Shown: piece by piece, positions 21,409-29,366 of the stretch | Layout of the letters: the number at the start of each line of letters is the position of its first letter | How positions within the stretch are numbered: the first letter of the stretch is position 1 | Source: DATAVB01 sp040414495 | GTDB lineage: Bacteria > Actinomycetota > Actinomycetes > Mycobacteriales > QHCD01 | Length of the DNA stretch: 32,029 nt | NCBI GenBank assembly: GCA_040414495.1 | Contig: JBEDUI010000022.1 | Coordinates: 1-32,029, forward strand | Direction: 5' to 3' | Program-made: the position numbers and the translations under genes | Notes under the pieces: generated by a model | Databases searched by the model: none | What the model saw: only the letters and a program-made list of their open reading frames with translations | Told to the model about the DNA's origin: nothing

Positions 21409-23970
21409 CTAACCCTGGATCGGATTCGACAGCAGCCGCGCCCGTACATCCGAAGGCAGGATGTGATAGCCGGACATGATCGTTCGGATCATATTGATCG
21501 CCTCAGCGTCCTCCAGACCGCTGCCCCGGGCGCGGATCTGTTTCCACGCTGCCACCGCATCCTGCGCCAGTTCCAGTACGGCCGCCGGCCCGCTCAGGTG
21601 TACGAACGGTTCGGCCACCACCGCCGCGGTCGGATCGACCAGCCCGCGACGGCCGACGACAAGCACGGCACTGCGCGGCGGCGGGCTGATATTCCGGTCG
21701 TGGGCCAGGGTTTTGAGCTGGTCATTGGCCTGCCGGACGGTGGTCAACGACAACGGCGAATCGGGGTTTTCCTCGGTCTTCGCCTCAATCGCCAGCCACC
21801 ATTTCTGGTCCCAGATCCAGGCCGCGTCGGTCCGCCCGTTTCCGGCCGGCTTATAGGATTCCGCGCCGAGCAGCCGGCCCAGAGTCACCAGGCCCTGCTC
21901 GAATTTCCGGGCCTCGAGTTGGCCCAGATTGGCCAGCATCGTGGTGTGCAGGGTCGCCCATTTCGCGCCGCCGGACAGCCGTGGCCCGTGCCGGCTGGCA
22001 TAAGCGATCGCGTCCTCGTCGATCGGGTCGAGCACCCGCTCATCGGCCGGCAACGGCTGGACCTCGCGTAACCACGGCGTGCGCCGTGCGACCGCATGCG
22101 CTTTACGCAGCAGGTCCAATGCGGATCGGCGCAGGCTGTCGTTGTCCTCCTCCGCGGCGGCCTCGGCCAGCCAGGATGCGGCGAAATACATCCAGAGCGC
22201 CCGATACCCGCTCAGCGCCGCGCTGCGGCTCTCGGCGGCGGCGTCCATCGCACACGCGCTCGCGGTGGTCCAGTCGCCCGACCACAGCGCTGTCATCGCC
22301 TTGACCTCGTGGGCGGCGGCCGCGGCCAATTCGTTGTTCTCCGGAAGGCTGGTCCGGACCGCGTCCTTGCGGGCATCGGACAATGCCGGTTCGACCTCCT
22401 CACGCCAGGTTTGATCCTGTTTGAGAAATGACCGGACGAATTCCAACAGCGTTTCCGGTTCGGCGGTGCTGTTGTCGCGGCCGAAATCCACCTCGGCCTG
22501 CAATTCCGGTCCGAGCGCATCGTGTACGTCGGGCAGGTTGAGAAATCGGGTGACCGTATCGCCGAGCACGATCACGATGCTGTGGTCGGACAGGCCGCGG
22601 GTGCACCGTCCGGCGCCCTGCACGATCCGGGTCCGGTGCCGTTCCCGCAGCACCCGACCGGCCAACAGCGTCTCGGAGAGGAACTTCTCCTGCAGGTGCG
22701 CGCCCGATGGCATTCCATCCAGCACGGTGACCCGGCACTGCGCATCCGGCAGATCCAGCCCGTCGTACCGGCTGGCCAGTGTGAGCAGGGCGTGCGGCTC
22801 GGCCCGGAACCGACTCAGCAATATCTCCACCGCGCCGTTCGGCCCCAACGTGGTGGCGCCTTCGGGTTTGAGGTCGGCGGCTGCGTACGAGGCCGTCGTA
22901 GAAGGGGAGAGGACCAGCGCCTTGCCGGCCTCGGCGACGATGCTGCGGGCCAATTCGCGCGGCTGCACGGCGTTCTGCAGGTCGGGAAAGACGACGAACC
23001 GCCGGCCGGCGCCGCGACCGTCCCAGCCGTCGGGCATCGCCAGCCGGGCAATCGGCGAGCGGCCGAAGGCCCGTTCCAATTCACCGCCCTCGCCCAGGGT
23101 CGCGCTCAGGTACAGCCGTTGGTCGGCCGTCGTGAAATGCTCGTGACCGGAGGTCGGTGGGATAAAGGGCCGGATCAGAATGCCGTCGAAGGACACATAG
23201 ATCTGGCATCGGTCCAGACGGTCACCCAATGCCTCGCTGCGCCAGTAGAGACCGTCCCCTTTGTTCAGTGACCGCAACGAAGCCGTGATGTCACGGGCCA
23301 ATTTCCGTACGTAGGCCACACTGATCAAATGCACCGCACGCCGGCTGCCATCGTCGTTGCCAATCAAGCGCTGGAACGTTATCTCCGACAGCGCCGGCCG
23401 CAGAATAGCGAGTATCTCCCGGTAAAGATCGGCGTGATCAGACCGTTTGATATCTACGCTCCATGCGCCGGCCACGAATTGTTCAGCCGCGTGTGCGTCA
23501 TCAAAAACCAGCACCTGGGCCGGTTCGACCGCGGGTCGGATGTTGAAAACCGCGCTGTACGTGGTGATCCCCATAACCCGGGCACTTTCGTAGTTCAGCT
23601 TGTCCGCGGTCGGCCAGGTGTGATGGTTACCGATCAACGTCACCGTATCGATGCCAATTGACCCCGCGGCCTGCGCGGTCTGCCGGGCCAGCTGGTGGGT
23701 CGGGCACGCGTACAGCACTCGATTGCCCAAGCTGCGCCGCCGCCATTCACCGATCAACAATCCGGGCAGCGTCTTTCCGGCGCCGGTCGGCAGTTCCAGC
23801 GCCACATCCGGGGTGTGGAGGTGATCCCGGTGATAGATGCGAAGCGCATCGGCCTGATGTGCCCATAATGCGGTTGTCCCGCCGCGTGATCGGGGCAGGT
23901 CGTCGAATAGCCGCTCCGGGCTGTCAGCGATGGTTGCGGTTGCGGTTCGGATACGGAACTTGGGCGGCAT
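21409..23970 (-). CDS. XPD/DinG-like helicase fused to a PD-(D/E)xK-like nuclease domain
   Basis: An 853-residue multidomain protein. Residues 1-530 form a superfamily 2 helicase core: LWAHQADAL (35-43), Walker A PTGAGKT (61-67), Walker B as DDAH (157-160), motif III SAT (289-291) and motif VI QGAGRCTR (451-458), followed by IVIVLG as in the XPD/DinG C-terminal domain. The four cysteines of the XPD iron-sulfur domain are absent. Residues about 545-635 are alanine-rich helices resembling TPR repeats. Residues 705-800 contain Asp715 followed by IEAK (Glu729, Lys731) and a later Gln747, the spacing of a PD-(D/E)xK nuclease. ATG 23970 is chosen (purine-rich AAGGGGA upstream); the frame is open to 24099. 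It is a stand-alone gene. DNA repair or phage defence are the likely roles. Confidence 0.85.
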   Translation of the reverse strand: MPPKFRIRTATATIADSPERLFDDLPRSRGGTTALWAHQADALRIYHRDHLHTPDVALELPTGAGKTLPGLLIGEWRRRSLGNRVLYACPTHQLARQTAQAAGSIGIDTVTLIGNHHTWPTADKLNYESARVMGITTYSAVFNIRPAVEPAQVLVFDDAHAAEQFVAGAWSVDIKRSDHADLYREILAILRPALSEITFQRLIGNDDGSRRAVHLISVAYVRKLARDITASLRSLNKGDGLYWRSEALGDRLDRCQIYVSFDGILIRPFIPPTSGHEHFTTADQRLYLSATLGEGGELERAFGRSPIARLAMPDGWDGRGAGRRFVVFPDLQNAVQPRELARSIVAEAGKALVLSPSTTASYAAADLKPEGATTLGPNGAVEILLSRFRAEPHALLTLASRYDGLDLPDAQCRVTVLDGMPSGAHLQEKFLSETLLAGRVLRERHRTRIVQGAGRCTRGLSDHSIVIVLGDTVTRFLNLPDVHDALGPELQAEVDFGRDNSTAEPETLLEFVRSFLKQDQTWREEVEPALSDARKDAVRTSLPENNELAAAAAHEVKAMTALWSGDWTTASACAMDAAAESRSAALSGYRALWMYFAASWLAEAAAEEDNDSLRRSALDLLRKAHAVARRTPWLREVQPLPADERVLDPIDEDAIAYASRHGPRLSGGAKWATLHTTMLANLGQLEARKFEQGLVTLGRLLGAESYKPAGNGRTDAAWIWDQKWWLAIEAKTEENPDSPLSLTTVRQANDQLKTLAHDRNISPPPRSAVLVVGRRGLVDPTAAVVAEPFVHLSGPAAVLELAQDAVAAWKQIRARGSGLEDAEAINMIRTIMSGYHILPSDVRARLLSNPIQG

Positions 23971-24636
23971 TCCCCTTCCCCCCTGTGAAGTTGGTGTGTG
24001 CCGCGTGGTGCCTGGGCGCCGGTCCCCACGGTGCCCGCAGTCCTCGCCGGGGATACATGGGCCTGGTTCGGGCGAGTGCGGATCTTTGGGATTCGCCACT
24101 CGTCAGTCGCAGGTGGCCATATTCGAGGGCTGCCTCGTCACTCTTTACACAATCCACCATACACACTCTCGCTCACCCTGGGTGACAAGATGATGACAAT
24201 CAAAGACGGAGCCAGGTGGCGTAGCTCCGTGTCCGGTCGTGGCACCACAGCCAGGCAGCCAGATGCCGTAGTCGCAGCGGCCGTCCCCCGCGATCACGCG
24301 TACTCCGGTTCGACTACGACCGCGACCGGTATGCCCGTCTCCGTGCTCATTGTGACGCGAAGTTGATTACTGTGCGTTGATCGTTATCCCGGGGACCGAG
24401 AAGCGAAGCTTGCCGATTTTTACTAACCAGAGCCGCTAATTCGCCGAGCCTGCCCCGATCGGAATCGAATGGAGATTCCGCACCGATCCACGGGATTGGT
24501 CGGTCTTTATGTCCTGTTCAACGCAGAAGGGTCGGCACTTCGTGCCCGGGGCGGAAAGAATTCCGCCCGCGCTCGAGGGGATATCGGTCCGATCGAACTC
24601 GGCTTCTGTGGCAGCTGATCGGTCTACCTTTTTCCT
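23971..24636. other. Intergenic region between the helicase and solute-binding-protein genes
   Basis: This 666-base divergent spacer holds no gene that I can support. A 58-codon frame from about 24190 (MMTIKDGARWRSSV...) lacks a ribosome-binding site. The region should contain the promoters of both neighbours, and a hairpin near 24549 is listed separately. Base composition is somewhat less GC-rich near 24100-24200 and 24360-24440 than in the flanking genes. Confidence 0.5.
24549..24568 (+). promoter_or_regulatory. 8-bp perfect hairpin in the leader of the family-3 binding-protein gene
   Basis: GGGCGGAA, the loop AGAA, then TTCCGCCC, lie about 70 bases before the ATG at 24637. That start has no visible Shine-Dalgarno sequence, so leader structure could matter. 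Function unknown. Confidence 0.4.
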
Positions 24637-25476
24637 ATGCGAAGCCCACGCGGGGGTGTCGCGCTCGCATATTTCGTCGTACTGCTCGTCGGTTGCCTTG
24701 GACTGCCGGGCTGTGTGAACGGCCATGGGCTGCACGACAACACAGAACCCTTCCACAGCGCGGATGGCAAGCACCTGTGCGTGGCAACGGATCTTCCCGC
24801 ACCCGGGTTTTGGCAGGGTCCGGCCTCGGCGCCCACCGGCGGATTCGAATACGAACTGGCCCGTGCCCTCGCCGATCGCCTTGGACTGCACGGTGTCCGC
24901 GTTGTCAACGCGACCCGCGAGCGGCTCGACCGCGGCGTTCCGGCCGGCTGCGATATCAGCCTGGCGCAGACCGACGTGACCAAGGAACGCGAAGCGCGCA
25001 TGTCGTTCTCGACGCCGTATTACCAGGCCAATCTCGGAGTCCTGACCAAGAACGGGCACGACATTCCGGATCTGTACACCGCGCGAGCACAGATCTGGGG
25101 CGCGGAAAAGGGCAGTCGGGACGCGGAATTCGTCCAGGACACGATCGTTCCCGACACGCCGCTGCGTACCTTTGCCAACCTTGGCGAGTCGGTCAAAGCC
25201 TTGGACCGCGGCCGGATCGACGCGGTGTTGACCGATCTGCCGCTGGCTTTGATCGAGGCCAGATCGCACAAAAACCTCAGCGTTCCAGCGCAATTCGTGA
25301 CCGGTGACGTCTATGCGGCGCCAGTCCGGGACAGCGCGAACCTCGAAGCGGTCAATGTCGCGCTGCGCGGCCTCATGGCCGACGGAACGGTTGACGAGTT
25401 GGCCAGCAAGTGGCTTGAGCCGCGATTTGCCCGACTGCCCAGCGATGTGCCCGCCATCGCCTTTGGCGGGACGTAG
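24637..25476 (+). CDS. Family 3 extracellular solute-binding lipoprotein
   Basis: A 279-residue amino-acid-type (PBP2) binding protein. The signal peptide ends in lipobox LPGC with Cys26. The mature protein has the expected order: HLCVATDLPAPGFW, TGGFEYELARALADRLGL, CDISLAQTDVTKEREARMSFSTPYYQANLGVL, then DAVLTDLPLALIEA and GLMADGTVDELASKWL. The TDVTKERE...FSTPYY stretch is the classical signature of glutamate/glutamine-like binding proteins. ATG 24637 is the only sensible start, although no clear ribosome-binding site precedes it (CTACCTTTTTCCT). No permease or ATPase genes adjoin it, so it is an orphan. Its stop codon lies exactly at the edge of a MITE-like element, so the last residues may have been altered by that insertion. 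Confidence 0.9.
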   Translation: MRSPRGGVALAYFVVLLVGCLGLPGCVNGHGLHDNTEPFHSADGKHLCVATDLPAPGFWQGPASAPTGGFEYELARALADRLGLHGVRVVNATRERLDRGVPAGCDISLAQTDVTKEREARMSFSTPYYQANLGVLTKNGHDIPDLYTARAQIWGAEKGSRDAEFVQDTIVPDTPLRTFANLGESVKALDRGRIDAVLTDLPLALIEARSHKNLSVPAQFVTGDVYAAPVRDSANLEAVNVALRGLMADGTVDELASKWLEPRFARLPSDVPAIAFGGT

Positions 25477-25671
25477 GGCATGTCTCTTAAATCCTGGCCG
25501 TCGCGAGCGGTGATCGCTGTAAGTACTGTGGCGGTCCGGCAAGGCAGCCCGGGTGCGGGTGTCCCGCGAAGCGGAGGAGGAGCCGGTAGCGGAGCTACCG
25601 GCGACGACGACAACGCGGCCGGTCGTCGTCTGGGCGCCGCGCCGCAGGCCACGGATTTAAGAGGCACGCCC
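25476..25671. mobile_element. MITE-like element with 19-bp terminal inverted repeats
   Basis: The ends GGGCATGTCTCTTAAATCC (25476-25494) and, on the other strand, GGGCGTGCCTCTTAAATCC (25653-25671) match at 17 of 19 bases. The match continues inward with TGGCC after a one-base gap. The 196-bp element has no coding capacity. It includes a perfect hairpin GCCGGTAGC-GGA-GCTACCGGC (25582-25602). The CTCTTAAATC-type ends recall IS5-like transposon termini, from memory. No clear target duplication is visible. It lies between the binding-protein stop and the antiporter start. Confidence 0.7.
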
Positions 25672-25697
25672 TGCCCGGCCATGTCCAGGAGAGGACC

Positions 25698-27695
25698 GTG
25701 GTTGCGTTGATCCACCTCGTCGCACCGAAGGGACCGATCTGGGTCTTTCTCGCCATCACCTTGGTCATCCTGTTAGGACCGTGGCTGGCCGAACGGGCCC
25801 GGATTCCCGGCATTGTCGGACTCTTGGTCGGCGGATTGGTGATCGGCCCGCATGCGCTCGATATCGTGCATCAGGACGATTCGCTGGTTCCGGCGCTGGG
25901 GCAGATCGGACTGCTGTATTTGATGTTCCTGGCCGGTGTGGAACTGGATTTCGCGGTTTTCCGCCGATATCGCCGGGCGGCCGCGATCTTTGCTCTGGTG
26001 ACGTTCACCCTGCCGTTCGTTCTCGGTTACACAGCCTCCACCCTCCTCGGCTATACGACCGCGGCCGCACTATTGCTCGGTTCGCTCAGTGCGTCCCACA
26101 CTCTCGTGACCTATCCGGCGATTCGGCGGTTGGGCCTATCGAGTAACCGGGCGGTCGCCACCGCGGTGGCCGCGACGGTCATCACCGACACGATGTCTCT
26201 GCTGGTGTTGGCGGTGGTGTCGGGCACCGTGACCGGACAGGCGAGTGGTCCGGCGTTGGCCTTGCAGGTCGGGCTCGGGATCGCGTCCCTTGTGGTGTTG
26301 AGTTTCGTGATCGTGCCGCGGATCGGGCTGTGGTTCTTTGCCGGTATCGGGCAGGAACGGACGTTGCGGTTCGTATTCGTACTGGCGGTTCTCTCGGCGG
26401 CGGCCGTACTGGCGCAGACGTTCGGCATCGAGGGAATTGTCGGCGCGTTCTTCGCCGGACTGGGCATGAATCGCCTGGTACCCAACCGGTCGCCGCTGAT
26501 GGAGAAGATCGAATTCTTCGGATCGGCGCTGTTTATCCCGCTGTTCCTGATCTCGGTTGGACTGATCATCGACCCGGCGGTGATGGTCAGGCCCAGAACG
26601 TTGGCGTTCGCGGCCGTTCTGATCGCAGCGTGCCTGGGCGGAAAGGCGCTGGCGTCGGCCTCGAGCCGGCTGTTGTTCGGTTTCTCCGGCGCCGAGGCCG
26701 GTACGGTCTTCGCGTTGTCCAGTCCGCAGGCGGCGGCGACGCTGGCCGCCACGATCGTGGGCTTCCGGATCGGCCTGTTCAGCGAGGTCGTCGTCAACGG
26801 AGTCCTGGTGCTGATCGTGGTTTCGCTGATCGTCTCGTCGGTGGCCGCGCTCTCGTTCGGCCGGCGCGTTCCCCGGCCGGTGCCGACCGCCGACCAACTC
26901 GGTCGCACCGTGGTGCTGGCAATGGGGGACGAGGAGGACCTGCGCAGCGCCGCTCGGGTGGCGGCCCGGATCGCCGAATCCGACGGTGGCGTGGTGCTGC
27001 CGACCCGGGTGCAGCTGCCTTCCGGACATGCCGAGGACGGCGCCGAGCACGCCCCGCGCTTCGACGTTGCGGCAGCCGAACGGGAGCTGGCCAGCACCGG
27101 TATCGACGTGGAGGTGCGGGTCCGGGTCGACCGGAGCGTGCAGGACGGCATTGTGAACACCGTCATCGGTGCCGAGGCGACCCTGCTGGTCTTGGCGACT
27201 TCGGTCGGTCGACCCGCTCGGCCGCGGCCGAGCCGGCTGCAGGAAATCGTGGCCCGTACCGACACGGCGATCGTCACCGTGCACACCCCGATCGGTCTGG
27301 AACCGGCGCCGGCCCGACTGGCCCTGTTGCTGACCGACAACGACTTGGCGTTGTGCGAACCGGAGGTCATGGTCGGTGCCCGGCTGGCCGGGATGTTGCG
27401 GCGTACCGGCCTGTCGATCGAGACCTGGTGCCCGAAAGGCGTACAGCTCAAGGAATCGGTCTTCGAGGCGATCGGCAACTGCGACCGGCGCGTGTGGGAC
27501 GGCAACCGCAACGCCTGGCTAGCCGAGTCCCGGCCCGATACCGCCGTGATCGTGCCGATCAGCCAGCTCACCCCGTCGGCGGTGAACGCCTTCGGCGTGG
27601 CCGGCCTGCTGATGCTCTCGGTCGCCGCGCCCAAATCGACCGCCCCGATGTCGCTGGCGGTGGAATCGGCCTTGACCGTGGTCCCGGCCCGTTAG
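25698..27695 (+). CDS. Cation:proton antiporter, CPA2 family (KefB/NapA-like) with C-terminal cytoplasmic domain
   Basis: A 665-residue integral membrane protein. Residues 1-390 contain about 12 hydrophobic segments with CPA2 features: GPWLAERARIPGIVGLLVGGLVIGPHAL, LMFLAGVELD, GSLSASHTLVTYP, TVITDTMSLLVL with its membrane aspartate, and LFIPLFLISVGLIIDP. It should exchange Na+ or K+ for protons. The remaining 270 residues are soluble, with an alternating alpha/beta pattern (TVVLAMGDEEDLRSAARVAARIA, VIGAEATLLVLATSVGR) resembling a UspA-like regulatory domain rather than the usual RCK domain. The GTG start at 25698 has AGGAGAGG 4 bases upstream. The stop overlaps that of the convergent nucleoside hydrolase gene by two bases. 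The MITE-like element sits directly in its promoter region. Confidence 0.92.
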   Translation: MVALIHLVAPKGPIWVFLAITLVILLGPWLAERARIPGIVGLLVGGLVIGPHALDIVHQDDSLVPALGQIGLLYLMFLAGVELDFAVFRRYRRAAAIFALVTFTLPFVLGYTASTLLGYTTAAALLLGSLSASHTLVTYPAIRRLGLSSNRAVATAVAATVITDTMSLLVLAVVSGTVTGQASGPALALQVGLGIASLVVLSFVIVPRIGLWFFAGIGQERTLRFVFVLAVLSAAAVLAQTFGIEGIVGAFFAGLGMNRLVPNRSPLMEKIEFFGSALFIPLFLISVGLIIDPAVMVRPRTLAFAAVLIAACLGGKALASASSRLLFGFSGAEAGTVFALSSPQAAATLAATIVGFRIGLFSEVVVNGVLVLIVVSLIVSSVAALSFGRRVPRPVPTADQLGRTVVLAMGDEEDLRSAARVAARIAESDGGVVLPTRVQLPSGHAEDGAEHAPRFDVAAAERELASTGIDVEVRVRVDRSVQDGIVNTVIGAEATLLVLATSVGRPARPRPSRLQEIVARTDTAIVTVHTPIGLEPAPARLALLLTDNDLALCEPEVMVGARLAGMLRRTGLSIETWCPKGVQLKESVFEAIGNCDRRVWDGNRNAWLAESRPDTAVIVPISQLTPSAVNAFGVAGLLMLSVAAPKSTAPMSLAVESALTVVPAR

Positions 27696-28600
27696 GCCCT
27701 TTCGACCGCCTCGATCCACAATGGACCAAATGCGGCGGCTTCGATCGCCGTGACCACCTGAACGGTCGGGCCGGCCGGATCGGGTACGAACCGCAGCACG
27801 TCGCCGGCCAACGTCGTGCCCAACCGCATCGGCTCGACCGTGGCGCCGGACCAGCCGAGCGCCACCGCACAGGCCACCGGGTCCCAGTGGAAGTTGACCA
27901 AATCGTCGGGCAGCCCCGGGTGCGCAAGGCCGAGCCGCGCATTGTCGTACTCAAGCCCGTGCGCCCGCGAGGCCCGGGCTACCGCCGCCCCGAGCGGCCC
28001 GGACGCCTCCAACCGGGGCAGATCGGCCGCCCGCAATGTGGCCGGCATGGCCACCGGCAGTGGGACCAGGGTCAGGTCGGCCTGCTCGAGCAGGGTGCGG
28101 GCGGCGCCCGTATCGCACTGCACGTTCCAGTCCATATCCGGGCCCCAGGCCGGCAACTCCGGCGCCGGCGGGGCGAGCCACCCGCCCATCGCCACCACCG
28201 GTGCATCGCTCAGCCGCGGCCCGAGCGCGGCCAGGTTGGTGTACGGCCCGAGCGCCATCACTGTCGCGCCCCGGTCGAGGTTCTGCGCCAGCAGGTCGCG
28301 GGCGGCGTCGGCCGGACCGGGTCGCGGGGCAACTGCCGGCGGACCCCAGTACCGGTCGTGGTCGGGGATTCCGCCCATTTCCCGGCCGGTCGTGGACGAA
28401 ATCCCGGCGCCGGCGCGTACCGGCACGTCGGTCCGCCCGGCCAGTTCCAGCAGCCGCGCGGCATAACCGGCGCGCTGCCCGTCCGGGTCGGCCACGGTCG
28501 TGATCCCGGCCAACTCCACGTCCGGCCAGCCCAACACCATGGCCAGCGCGCACGCGTCGTCCGGATCCCCGCCGATATCGGTGTCGAGGTGCAGCAGCAT
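27692..28600 (-). CDS. Nucleoside hydrolase (inosine-uridine preferring family)
   Basis: A 302-residue enzyme expected to cleave the N-glycosidic bond of ribonucleosides to free base and ribose for salvage. The Ca2+-binding N-terminal signature is clear: LDTDIGGDPDDA, giving Asp6, Asp8, Asp12, Asp14 and Asp15. Other family features are LGPYTNLAAL, the VVAMGGWL strand and NFHWDPVACAVALGW, whose His-Trp-Asp corresponds to the active-site His/Asp region near the C-terminus. Length is normal. The ATG at 28600 has AGGA about 7 bases upstream. It is convergent with the antiporter and lies 119 bases downstream of the HTH-protein gene on the same strand. Confidence 0.93.
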   Translation of the reverse strand: MLLHLDTDIGGDPDDACALAMVLGWPDVELAGITTVADPDGQRAGYAARLLELAGRTDVPVRAGAGISSTTGREMGGIPDHDRYWGPPAVAPRPGPADAARDLLAQNLDRGATVMALGPYTNLAALGPRLSDAPVVAMGGWLAPPAPELPAWGPDMDWNVQCDTGAARTLLEQADLTLVPLPVAMPATLRAADLPRLEASGPLGAAVARASRAHGLEYDNARLGLAHPGLPDDLVNFHWDPVACAVALGWSGATVEPMRLGTTLAGDVLRFVPDPAGPTVQVVTAIEAAAFGPLWIEAVERA

Positions 28601-28719
28601 TGGCGTCCTGTCCGTACGGAATATCCGGCGCTGCGACCGTACCGTTAACCCGCGAGTGCTATGTACTTATAGCTCGCATTCGTGCCGTTCTTGGATCGAC
28701 CGTGCTGGGGGAATTTGCG

Positions 28720-29202
28720 TTAGGCGGGTTCGTCGCGCTGGATCAGGTCGCGGCGCATGTGCCCAACCAGAGTTCCGTCGTCCAGTCGCACGGCCGGGCC
28801 CTCGGGCGTGTCCTCCCACACGCCTTCCCACCGCTCGCCGTCATTTCGGGTCAGCCGCACCCGGTCACCCTCGGCGAGGTGGCACGGGAGCCGGGACCAC
28901 CGATTGCGGGCACCCTGCCGGCTGATTCCCCAGGCATCGCCTAATTCCTGGAAGTTCGCGCCGGCCGAACGGGCGGCCCGGGCTTCGGCATCGGCCAAGG
29001 CTTCCAGTTCGGCCCGGATCAGCTTCAGAATCCGCAACCGGGCCAGCGAAAGCGAACGGCGTTCGGCCGATGTACAGCCGCGATAGGTTCGCAGTTCGGC
29101 CCGCCCGGCGGATGCCAGTCGCCGGGCGAAGGTCCGGGTAAGCCGCCGGATCTCCTCATGCAACTGGCTCAACTCATCATCGGCGAGTTTTTTGCCCACC
29201 AT
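28720..29202 (-). CDS. Helix-turn-helix protein of unknown role
   Basis: A 160-residue basic protein. The first 75 residues are predicted helical and charged (LSQLHEEIRRLTRTFARRLAS, RRSLSLARLRILKLIRAELEALADAEAR), likely a dimerising or coiled helical region. A helix-turn-helix lies near residues 83-104 (NFQELGDAWGISRQGARNRWS), as in small actinobacterial DNA-binding proteins. The last 45 residues look like a small beta barrel (DRVRLTRNDGERWEGVWEDTPEGPAVRLDDGTLVGHM). I do not recognise a named family. ATG 29202 has no strong ribosome-binding site. The gene is divergent from the aminotransferase gene with 164 bases between, and could regulate it, which is only a positional guess. Confidence 0.75.
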   Translation of the reverse strand: MVGKKLADDELSQLHEEIRRLTRTFARRLASAGRAELRTYRGCTSAERRSLSLARLRILKLIRAELEALADAEARAARSAGANFQELGDAWGISRQGARNRWSRLPCHLAEGDRVRLTRNDGERWEGVWEDTPEGPAVRLDDGTLVGHMRRDLIQRDEPA

Positions 29203-29366
29203 GGCGTCACCGTAGATGGCCGGTTCTTCCGGCGTGGCCGAATGGAATGCCCGAGGCGTAACCGTTAGCTACGGCCGGCACCGGATCTCCGGCAAAGTCG
29301 CGTCGCGGCGGCGGGTCAAGGAGTAGACCGTGATCAAGCGGGCCAACACCAGCAACGGAGGAGCCG

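Noticed and set aside
24190..24366. 58-codon frame MMTIKDGARWRSSV...
   Set aside because: No ribosome-binding site and low-complexity C-terminus. The first residues recall small actinobacterial hypothetical proteins, but the rest does not.
26111..28648. Long frames of 507 (minus) and 772 (plus) codons overlapping the antiporter and nucleoside hydrolase genes
   Set aside because: GC-rich shadow frames with Arg/Gly/Pro/Ser-rich translations; the true frames encode clear families.
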